From Paraeggerthella hongkongensis (GTDB taxonomy: Bacteria; Actinomycetota; Coriobacteriia; Coriobacteriales; Eggerthellaceae), in contig NZ_QICD01000004.1 of the NCBI RefSeq assembly GCF_003726035.1, positions 1 to 64,000 of the forward strand: DNA of 64,000 nucleotides, in the 5' to 3' direction. Made by a program: the position numbers and the translations under genes. This document shows, one piece after another, positions 57,630-64,000 of this stretch (position 1 is the stretch's first letter; every line of letters starts with the position of its first letter). The notes below the pieces were generated by a model that had not been told where the DNA came from, did no database searches, and worked only from the letters and a program-made list of their open reading frames with translations.

Positions 57630-58271
57630 ATGCACGAAGATCTACTGAAGCGACACCTCGAGCTTGTTATAGAGGCGAATAAAACAACGAACATCACGCG
57701 AATTTCAACATGGGACGAAGGCATGCTTCTGCATGTGCAGGATTCTCTCATAGGTCTGCCGGAGTTGAACGATGCTCCTGAAGGTTGGTATGTGGATATA
57801 GGGTCGGGTGCAGGGTACCCAGGGATACCGTTGGCAATAGAAAGCGGGAGAAAGACGCTCCTTGCCGATTCTGTAGGCAAGAAAACCGCTATACTTGACG
57901 ATATTATTACTCAACTTGGTCTTAGCTCGGTAGAAACCTACACGGGGCGAATAGAGGACCTCGCGCGAGAGCATCCGGGTGAATTCGCTGTAGTCACTGC
58001 TCGTGCATTATCTCGAGTTTCCGTGCTTATGGAGTTCGCTTCACCTCTTCTACGAAGAGGCGGGCGCTTGATCTGCTATAAAGCTCGTATGGAAGATGAT
58101 GAATTTGAGCACGCGTTATCGTTGCAGGAAACGCTAGGGATGACCCTTGTATCTGATCGAACGCTTGAATTGGAAGATCGGTGTCGTAGGATCATATGTT
58201 TCGAGAAAACGGCGAAGCCAAGGATAAAACTTCCCCGTAAAACAAGTTTTGCCCAAAAACGTCCTCTCTAA
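57630..58271 (+). CDS. rsmG: 16S rRNA (guanine527-N7)-methyltransferase
   Basis: SAM-dependent enzyme acting on 16S rRNA. 213 residues, Rossmann fold. Motif I YVDIGSGAGYPGIPLA (about 50-65); NKTTNITRI near the N-terminus and VTARALSRV are family marks. ATG preceded by AAAGGAG; an upstream in-frame start would overlap parS and lacks a ribosome site. Confidence 0.95.
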   Translation: MHEDLLKRHLELVIEANKTTNITRISTWDEGMLLHVQDSLIGLPELNDAPEGWYVDIGSGAGYPGIPLAIESGRKTLLADSVGKKTAILDDIITQLGLSSVETYTGRIEDLAREHPGEFAVVTARALSRVSVLMEFASPLLRRGGRLICYKARMEDDEFEHALSLQETLGMTLVSDRTLELEDRCRRIICFEKTAKPRIKLPRKTSFAQKRPL

Positions 58272-58274
58272 GGG

Positions 58275-58290
58275 TGTTTCACGTGAAACA
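58275..58290. other. parS: parS site, full 16-bp consensus
   Basis: TGTTTCACGTGAAACA, 4 bp after the rsmG stop and about 105 bp before the parA start. Confidence 0.95.
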
Positions 58291-58394
58291 TAGACAGAGT
58301 AGAGCGGTTTTAGAAATGCTCCGTTTAAAGGGGCTCACTTTATATAAGATGCAAACAAGGTATACTGTCGTTGCGGTTAAGAAAGGGGGTCCCT

Positions 58395-59360
58395 GTGGGA
58401 CTATTCGATAGTCTTAAACGAGACAAAAAGCCAGCCGAGACTGTCAAGCGTGACGAAACCATACTTGTTGAGGATGATTTGTCGATCGATCATATAGAAG
58501 TGGTTGAGAGAGAGGTTCCCGCTAAAGTGGAGGAACCTGCTCCGCCGAAGCCTATCAAGTCGTTCAAGGATAAGGCTCCGGTAAAACATGTGGTTGGTCA
58601 AACCAAGGTTATGGCCATTATCAACCAGAAAGGCGGCGTTGGTAAATCTACGACGGCGATAAACCTTTCGGCTGCTTTAGGAGAGCTCGGCAAACAGGTT
58701 TTGCTCGTTGATTTAGACCCTCAAGGGAATTCTTCAAGCGGTTTAGGCATTGAGAAGAGTCAGGTTTCTAATTGTATTTACGATGTCCTGCTTAACGATG
58801 TGCCTATCGAAAACGTGATTATCCCCGATGTGTGCGAAGGTCTTGACGTTATCCCGGCTACCATTAACCTTGCTGGCGCTGAAGTCGAGCTTGTCTCCGA
58901 GATGGCAAGAGAGAACCGTTTAAAGGACTCCGTTGGAAGCCTGCGCGGAAAGTACGACTACGTTTTCATAGATTGTCCGCCTTCCCTCGGTCTTCTTACC
59001 GTGAACGCGTTGGTAGCTGCTGATAAGCTGCTTATTCCCATCCAATGCGAGTTCTATGCACTGGAAGGTGTGACAAAACTTCTTGATTCGATGAAACGTG
59101 TCAAAACTCGCCTTAATCCCACCCTGGATATCTTCGGCGTGCTTTTGACTATGTACGATGGACGTACTACGCTCTCGCGGCAAGTGGTAAGCGAGGTGCG
59201 CGGTTATTTTGGAAAAACCGTCTTTACGACATTGATCCCTCGTACCGTTAAGCTGTCTGAGGCACCAAGCTTCGGACAGCCTATTACGCAGTACGACCCG
59301 TCGGGAAAAGGTGCTCAGTCGTATGTGGAGCTTGCAAAGGAAGTGATTCAGCGTGGCTAA
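58395..59360 (+). CDS. parA: Chromosome partitioning ATPase ParA/Soj
   Basis: Nucleoid-binding ATPase. 321 residues from a GTG with AAAGGGGG. Core begins about residue 70: deviant Walker A KGGVGKST (79-86), DLDPQGNSS, IDCPPSLGLLTVNAL, and LIPIQCEFYALEG. Residues 1 to about 68 are an extra charged, Pro-containing tail, so it is longer than Soj (about 253). A -10 TATACT at 58361-58366 fits its promoter. Stop overlaps the parB start by 8 bases. Confidence 0.95.
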   Translation: MGLFDSLKRDKKPAETVKRDETILVEDDLSIDHIEVVEREVPAKVEEPAPPKPIKSFKDKAPVKHVVGQTKVMAIINQKGGVGKSTTAINLSAALGELGKQVLLVDLDPQGNSSSGLGIEKSQVSNCIYDVLLNDVPIENVIIPDVCEGLDVIPATINLAGAEVELVSEMARENRLKDSVGSLRGKYDYVFIDCPPSLGLLTVNALVAADKLLIPIQCEFYALEGVTKLLDSMKRVKTRLNPTLDIFGVLLTMYDGRTTLSRQVVSEVRGYFGKTVFTTLIPRTVKLSEAPSFGQPITQYDPSGKGAQSYVELAKEVIQRG

Positions 59361-60408
59361 GTCGACGAAAAGTGGTTTGGGACGAGGTCTGAACTCGCTG
59401 CTGGGAGGTGCTTTCGAAGAGGCGGCTCCTATCGAGGCAGCCCCGAAGCGGGTGCTGGTGGAAAACGAGCAAGAGGAAGCACCTCGTCCTCCTCGCTCGG
59501 CACCGAGCGACCCGGTGCGTCCTCTTGACGATGCAAGCGTGAGAATCACCTCTTTTCCTGCTGAAGGCGAATCTATCGTCGAGGAAGGAAGTCAAGTAAC
59601 CATTAAAAGTGTGGTTCAGCGTAATACGGACGAAGTTGCTATTGAGTCCATTAGCCCGAACCCCGATCAGCCTCGCACGAATTTCAAACGGGAGGAATTG
59701 GAAGAGCTTGCTGCTTCCATTGAGAAAGACGGGTTGTTGCAGCCTATCTTGGTACGACCGCTTGGTCAGCAAACGTATCAAATCATAGCTGGAGAGCGCC
59801 GTTGGCAAGCGTGTAAGCTTGCTGGTTTGAAGAAAGTTCCTATTCGAATCAAAGAAGCGGACGATGATCGATCTTTAGAGCTTGCGCTCGTTGAGAATAT
59901 TCAGCGCTCCGACTTAAACCCTATCGAGGAGGCGTACGGGTATCGTCGCTTGATGGAGCGTTGTAACTTCACTCAGTCTGAAGTTGCGCAAGCTATGTCG
60001 AAGGGTCGTTCGACCGTTGCGAACGCGTTGAGGTTGCTTGAACTTCCTGAAGAAGCGCAGCAGCTTTTATTTGAGGAGAAGATTACAGCAGGCCATGCCC
60101 GTGCAATTCTATCCATTCCGACCAAAGAAGGCCGTCAAAAGCTCACCGATAAGATTATTGCGGATAAGTTGACGGTGCGGGAAGCTGAAGCAATCGCGCG
60201 CTTGATGTCGGGCAAGAAGAACGAATCTACTCAACCGAAAGCTCCGCTGCCCAAAACTTACAAAACCGTCGCTCGCGCTTTGAAAGATGCTCTGCATACG
60301 AACGTAAGGGTTAAATCGGTCAAAGGGAAGAATAAGATAGAGATCGAATTCAAAGACGAACAGGATCTTGAAAGATTGTTCGAGGAGCTTCTTTCTAAGA
60401 CCTCGTAA
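59353..60408 (+). CDS. parB: Chromosome partitioning protein ParB/Spo0J
   Basis: CTP-dependent clamp that loads at parS. 351 residues. KSGLGRGLNSLLGG at the N-terminus binds ParA. The linker is Pro/Glu-rich. CTP-binding domain has NPDQPRTNF, IAGERRWQA and VENIQRSDLNPIEEA; HTH with MSKGRSTVANALRLLEL recognises parS. C-terminal dimer domain. GTG start within the parA end. Confidence 0.96.
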   Translation: MAKSTKSGLGRGLNSLLGGAFEEAAPIEAAPKRVLVENEQEEAPRPPRSAPSDPVRPLDDASVRITSFPAEGESIVEEGSQVTIKSVVQRNTDEVAIESISPNPDQPRTNFKREELEELAASIEKDGLLQPILVRPLGQQTYQIIAGERRWQACKLAGLKKVPIRIKEADDDRSLELALVENIQRSDLNPIEEAYGYRRLMERCNFTQSEVAQAMSKGRSTVANALRLLELPEEAQQLLFEEKITAGHARAILSIPTKEGRQKLTDKIIADKLTVREAEAIARLMSGKKNESTQPKAPLPKTYKTVARALKDALHTNVRVKSVKGKNKIEIEFKDEQDLERLFEELLSKTS

Positions 60409-60444
60409 TGATTTAGACGAGTTTGTACTCCAGAAACACCAATA

Positions 60445-60486
60445 TATGACGTCAGAAGGGCTTAGAAGAGCCCTTCTGACGTCATA
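60445..60486. terminator. Bidirectional hairpin between parB and rlmN
   Basis: 18-bp perfect stem (TATGACGTCAGAAGGGCT with 60469-60486) and 6-base loop between the convergent parB and rlmN ends. U tracts are poor, so strength comes from the stem. Confidence 0.75.
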
Positions 60487-60504
60487 GTGCTTTCAATAGG
60501 TTAT

Positions 60505-61545
60505 CTACCCCTGGTTTTTACGATACGTGTTTTTCAACTGTCCGCACGCTCCGTCGATATCGGAGCCGCGAGAATCGCGCAAGGTAGCTTCGGTGCCATG
60601 CTTCTGAATTTCACGGAGCCAGGTTTCAATGGTTTCCCGATCGCTCGGTTGAAAAACGGAGCCAGGTACAGCATTGATGGGAATCAGGTTAACATGGCAG
60701 TGAAGACCGGAGCAGAACTCCCTCAGTTTGGAAAGCTCTGCGTTCGAGTCGTTCACGCCTTCTATCATGATGTATTCCAACGTCACGCGACGGTTGGTTT
60801 TTTCGACATACGACTGCAGCGCCTGTTTGAGATTTTTAAGCTTGTAACGATCGACTTTTGGCATAAGTAGATCGCGGGTCCCTTGTGCGGCGGAGTGGAG
60901 CGATATTGCAAGTGTGAACTGTTCGGGTTCTGCGGTGAACTTTTCTATACCGGGAAGTATGCCGCAGGTTGAAATGCTGATATGGCGCGCACCGATCCCG
61001 ACTGCCTTCGGATCGTTGAGTATGCGCAGTGCGGCGAGCGTATTGTCGTAGTTGAGGAACGGTTCGCCCTGGCCCATGCCGACAGCGTTTGTAACCCGCG
61101 TTCCCATATCCTTCTGGATTAAGAGTACTTGGTCCACTATTTCACCTGGAAGGAGGTTCCTGGTGAACCCTTCCCTTCCCGTCGCGCAAAAAGCGCACGC
61201 CATGCCGCACCCAGCTTGCGTAGAGAAGCATACCGTCAAACGATCTCCGCTTCTTGAGGGTATGGCAACCGTTTCGACGCACACGCTGTCTTCGTACGAT
61301 ATAAGGTACTTTCTAGTGCCGTCGCTCGATATTTGACGATCAACTACTGAAGGAGCATCTATCGAGAACTTCTCTGCAAGAGACGATCTGAACGATGCAG
61401 GGAGATTCGACATTTCATCAAACGACTGCACGTTGTGTGTATAGAGCCATTCGTAGAGTTGCTTTGCGCGGAATGCCGGCTGTCCCAGATCTTTCGCGAT
61501 CTGAGCAAGACCGTCAAGTGTATAAGCTTTAATTGAAGTATTCAT
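60505..61545 (-). CDS. rlmN: 23S rRNA (adenine2503-C2)-methyltransferase
   Basis: Radical SAM enzyme methylating A2503 of 23S rRNA (and tRNA A37 in some species). 346 residues. CxxxCxxC in CGMACAFCATG; GMGEP-like GMGQGEPFLNYD; HISISTCG; catalytic Cys near C-terminus in SDIDGACGQL. ATG at 61545 lies 7 bases from a minus-strand TATAAT (61553-61558), with no ribosome site, pointing to a leaderless message. An ATG 9 bases earlier overlaps that -10. One of two leftward genes right of the origin. Confidence 0.94.
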   Translation of the reverse strand: MNTSIKAYTLDGLAQIAKDLGQPAFRAKQLYEWLYTHNVQSFDEMSNLPASFRSSLAEKFSIDAPSVVDRQISSDGTRKYLISYEDSVCVETVAIPSRSGDRLTVCFSTQAGCGMACAFCATGREGFTRNLLPGEIVDQVLLIQKDMGTRVTNAVGMGQGEPFLNYDNTLAALRILNDPKAVGIGARHISISTCGILPGIEKFTAEPEQFTLAISLHSAAQGTRDLLMPKVDRYKLKNLKQALQSYVEKTNRRVTLEYIMIEGVNDSNAELSKLREFCSGLHCHVNLIPINAVPGSVFQPSDRETIETWLREIQKHGTEATLRDSRGSDIDGACGQLKNTYRKNQG

Positions 61546-61560
61546 GCCGGTCATTATACA

Positions 61561-61576
61561 TGTTTCACGTGAAACA
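61561..61576. other. parS: parS site in the rlmN promoter
   Basis: TGTTTCACGTGAAACA exactly; it occupies the spacer just upstream of the rlmN -10 (61553-61558). Confidence 0.95.
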
Positions 61577-61664
61577 TTGCTCTTCTCGCGTCATGGTTTT
61601 AGCTCGGTGTTGTTCGTTTTGCTATACTGCTGACGTTCGTATCCATAGGGTGAAAGAAGGACGC

Positions 61665-62609
61665 ATGTCTGAATGCTTCGATCCGCGCGAGTGTCGCGTG
61701 GCGTTGCTTGCCGGGGGAAAAAGCGGGGAGCGAGAGATATCGTTGGCTTCTGGAGAAGGGGCTTCTCAAGCTCTGAAGGAAGCGGGATTTAACGTGACCG
61801 TCCTTGATCCTGCTGAGAAAGAGGATTTGAAGCGTCTGATCGACGAACCTTTCGATGTTGCGTTCCTATGCTTGCACGGAAAACTTGGCGAAGATGGCAC
61901 GGTGCAGGGCTTTTTGGAAGTGATCGGGCTCCCTTATATTGGTTCAGGGGTGTGGTCGAGTGCCTTGGCTATGGATAAGGCGAAAGCGAAATTATACTAT
62001 CAGCAGCATGATATTCCTACGCCTCCTTCGGTGGCTGTTCGCGCAGGCGATTCCGTTGACGCTCATCGGGTTATCGCTCTTCTTGGGGATCACTGCGTGG
62101 TGAAGCCTGGTACGGAAGGCAGCGCGCTCGGCGTGTTCATCGTCGAGGGAGAACAGGCTATTCTGGATGCGGTGGAAAAGGCACTTGAGATAGACGACGA
62201 GGTTCTTATCGAACGATACATCAAAGGCACCGAGCTGACTGTTGCGGTTATCGGAGGGAACGATCTACAGGCTCTTCCCATTATCGAAATTGTTCCTAAA
62301 AGCGACTTTTATGATTTCGAGTCGAAATACGCTCCCGGTGGGTCGCAGCATATCTGCCCTGCTCCACTTTCTGACGAAACAACGAACATGGTGCAGGAGT
62401 TGGCTATCAAAGCGCATAAGGCCCTTGGATGCGACGGGGTTTCGCGCTCCGATTTCATTTTAGAAGAAGATGGGTCGTGCTGGATTCTGGAAACCAATAC
62501 GATTCCCGGCATGACCGGCACCTCGCTTTTGCCGGATGCTGGCAGGGCGGCGGGAATTTCCTTCCCTGACCTGTGCACGAAGTTGGTGCAGTACGCACTT
62601 CGCGTCTAA
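61665..62609 (+). CDS. ddl: D-alanine-D-alanine ligase
   Basis: ATP-grasp enzyme making the D-Ala-D-Ala end of peptidoglycan precursors. 314 residues. LLAGGKSGEREISLASG near 14-30, LCLHGKLGEDGTVQG, VKPGTEGSALGV and the C-terminal ILETNTIPGMTGTSL. The family's active-site Tyr region reads FYDFESKYAPGG, the Y/F site of the D-Ala (not D-Lac) type. ATG with GAAGGA. Extended -10 TGCTATACT upstream. Confidence 0.95.
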   Translation: MSECFDPRECRVALLAGGKSGEREISLASGEGASQALKEAGFNVTVLDPAEKEDLKRLIDEPFDVAFLCLHGKLGEDGTVQGFLEVIGLPYIGSGVWSSALAMDKAKAKLYYQQHDIPTPPSVAVRAGDSVDAHRVIALLGDHCVVKPGTEGSALGVFIVEGEQAILDAVEKALEIDDEVLIERYIKGTELTVAVIGGNDLQALPIIEIVPKSDFYDFESKYAPGGSQHICPAPLSDETTNMVQELAIKAHKALGCDGVSRSDFILEEDGSCWILETNTIPGMTGTSLLPDAGRAAGISFPDLCTKLVQYALRV

Positions 62610-62627
62610 ATTTTCAACGATGGGATA

Positions 62628-62664
62628 AAATGGAGCGCGGTCATGAACCTCGCTCCATTTTTTT
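62628..62664 (+). terminator. Terminator of ddl
   Basis: AATGGAGCG/CGCTCCATT with 13-base loop then six T. Strong. Confidence 0.92.
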
Positions 62665-62672
62665 GCTAGCGT

Positions 62673-63317
62673 TTACAGTATTCCGCAGGACTTCAATCCG
62701 AACAACGCCAAGGCAACGATTGCAAGAAGGAATATCCAGCTTATCGCATAACATCCCTTGTTTCCCTTACGCCCTTGTTCGATCAGTTTCTCGCTCATTT
62801 TGCGGCGGCTTTTCATAATGACGGTTCCAGGCTTTTTTTCAGGAAGAGGCACGGTGTCTTTCGGTTGCCACGATCCCTCGCTTTCGACGATCTGCTGAAC
62901 CGCTTGATCGCCGAACGAGACATCGGGACGAACTCCATCCGCCAAGCGCGCTGAAATTCCTTGTATAAAGGAACTCATAGGATGCTCAAGTTCTTTCTCA
63001 TAGCAGACGAGCGCGACTTGCCCCCAGTAATGACCCGGATCGGGTGCGTCGGTGAACGCTATGAACGACAGGATTGCCTTGAGGTTCCATCCGCGGGCAA
63101 CAAGAATGCTGAGCGTGCGAGAAGTTTCGTCGTCAAGGTACCCGATAAGCCCGCCGAAACGGTTTTTCAGCCAGGCAACGCTCTTCTTGTCTTGCACGAT
63201 GAACTCTAGTTCGAACACATCGCCAACCAGGTTGTCGGCGCCAAGAAGAGCCGCCGCATCCTTCTTGGATTTTGTCTCGAATCGAGCGTATGTTCCGAAA
63301 TAGCGTTCCGCCTGCAT
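62673..63317 (-). CDS. Hypothetical C-tail-anchored protein
   Basis: 214 residues. Unrecognised cytoplasmic part (about 1-185) with RYFGTYARFETKSKKDAA near the start and a central WGQVALVCYEKE. Lys/Arg-rich stretch, then one hydrophobic segment at the extreme C-terminus (SWIFLLAIVALALFGL). Tail-anchored topology with the bulk inside is likely. ATG with GGAG. Faces ddl; its stop lies just past the ddl terminator. Confidence 0.75.
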   Translation of the reverse strand: MQAERYFGTYARFETKSKKDAAALLGADNLVGDVFELEFIVQDKKSVAWLKNRFGGLIGYLDDETSRTLSILVARGWNLKAILSFIAFTDAPDPGHYWGQVALVCYEKELEHPMSSFIQGISARLADGVRPDVSFGDQAVQQIVESEGSWQPKDTVPLPEKKPGTVIMKSRRKMSEKLIEQGRKGNKGCYAISWIFLLAIVALALFGLKSCGIL

Positions 63318-63416
63318 CTTTTCTCCTCTACCATGGTGTATCTCAGGGTGTGTCGGGCGTGTAATCACCGTGTTTTAGGTTTGTGCGATCCTATGATAGA
63401 TGATAGGCTGATAGCT

Positions 63417-64000
63417 ATGGATAATCAAAGTATGCTCAAGCAGGATACCCTGCAAAGTTTCATAAGCGATGGAACACTTCAGTCCGTATGCGACCGCTAT
63501 GCATCGCTTCCTTCATGGGCGGACTCCCTTGATTTCGGCGAGCTTGACCGCAACGTGGTTGTGCTCGATACGGAAACCACGGGTTTCTCGTACAACCACG
63601 ATGAGTTGACCCAAATTGCTGCTGCTCGCTTCGAGCAAGGTGAGATTGTGGATTGGTTCATCACGTTCGTGAATCCGGGAAAGCCTATTCCGGAGGAAGT
63701 TGCTCGGTTGACCGATATTCACGACGGTGACGTTGCCGATGCTCCGTCTCCTGAGGAAGCGCTTGCGGCTTTGGCGGCGTTTGTCGGCGATGCGAGCGTG
63801 GTTGCTCATAACGTCGATTTCGATCGCACGTTCACGACACGCCACCCCAGCGGGTATCCACTTTTAGAGAACACTTGGATCGATTCTCTCGATCTTGCTC
63901 GCATAGCTTTACCACGTTTGAAGTCTCATCGGCTTCTGGACCTCGTGCGCGCTTTCGGCGCACCGCTTTCCACGCATCGTGCCGACGCCGATGTAGCAGC
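63417..64000 (+). CDS. DnaQ-like DEDDh 3'-5' exonuclease (partial)
   Basis: Open at the window edge, at least 194 codons. Exonuclease domain with DTETTG (Exo I), HNVDFD (Exo II) and HRADAD (Exo III), all acidic residues and the Exo III His present. About 45 residues precede it. It could be a polymerase III epsilon-like proofreader, a standalone exonuclease, or the head of a DinG-type exonuclease-helicase; the missing 3' part decides. ATG start, weak ribosome site; an ATG 15 bases on is possible. Confidence 0.85.
   Translation, partial: MDNQSMLKQDTLQSFISDGTLQSVCDRYASLPSWADSLDFGELDRNVVVLDTETTGFSYNHDELTQIAAARFEQGEIVDWFITFVNPGKPIPEEVARLTDIHDGDVADAPSPEEALAALAAFVGDASVVAHNVDFDRTFTTRHPSGYPLLENTWIDSLDLARIALPRLKSHRLLDLVRAFGAPLSTHRADADVA

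Overview
The window is a chromosomal segment spanning the replication origin of a monoderm (Gram-positive type) bacterium with moderately high GC. The order rpmH-rnpA-yidD-yidC-jag-rsmG-parA-parB on one side and dnaA-dnaN-recF-DUF721-gyrB-gyrA on the other is the classic Gram-positive origin layout. A retractable type IV pilus, PaaK/indolepyruvate oxidoreductase genes, a minimal TatA and frequent GTG/TTG starts point to an anaerobic actinobacterium of the Coriobacteriia, most likely Eggerthellaceae. That placement is inference from gene content and style; genus is not resolved.

Layout. 0-8.3 kb: an SSS transporter, a phenylacetate-CoA ligase, a GGDEF protein, iorBA and a small zinc-ribbon protein, flanked by two copies of a 144-bp repeat with 21-22 bp terminal inverted repeats. 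8.4-10.2 kb: purE, a TetR regulator divergent from tatA, and tRNA-Phe. 10.3-23.6 kb: a complete type IV pilus operon read right to left, starting with a 1,381-residue giant prepilin. 24-28 kb: a radical SAM gene, purD and purA. 28-35 kb: a YhaN/SbcD-like pair, dnaB, and rplI-rpsR-ssb-rpsF. 35-43 kb: small regulators and DUF genes, four tRNAs, prsA, typA, a J-domain membrane protein and a bifunctional-nuclease-domain gene. 43-53 kb: gyrA, gyrB, DUF721, recF, dnaN, dnaA. 53.4-55.3 kb: an unusual GHKL-ATPase/winged-helix gene and an AT-rich DnaA-box region. 55.3-64 kb: rpmH to parB, rlmN, ddl, a small membrane protein and the start of a DnaQ-type exonuclease.

The origin looks bipartite. A DnaA-box cluster lies between the GHKL gene and rpmH. 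A basal-unwinding-like element (two DnaA boxes, a GC spacer, six DnaA trios, an AT-rich tract) lies between dnaA and dnaN. Genes are almost all leftward left of about 54.5 kb and mostly rightward beyond 55.3 kb, matching bidirectional replication from this point. Seven exact parS-core sites (GTTTCACGTGAAAC) lie between 26.7 and 61.6 kb, with parAB encoded beside the origin.

The most unusual items are: the helically phased array of four paired ATCTAG-type half-sites upstream of the rpsF-ssb operon; the GHKL plus winged-helix protein upstream of dnaA; the giant pilin at the head of the pilus operon; the two equal-length 144-bp repeats; the 34-bp-stem hairpin fused to the stop codon of the nuclease-domain gene; and a parS lodged in the spacer of an apparently leaderless rlmN promoter.
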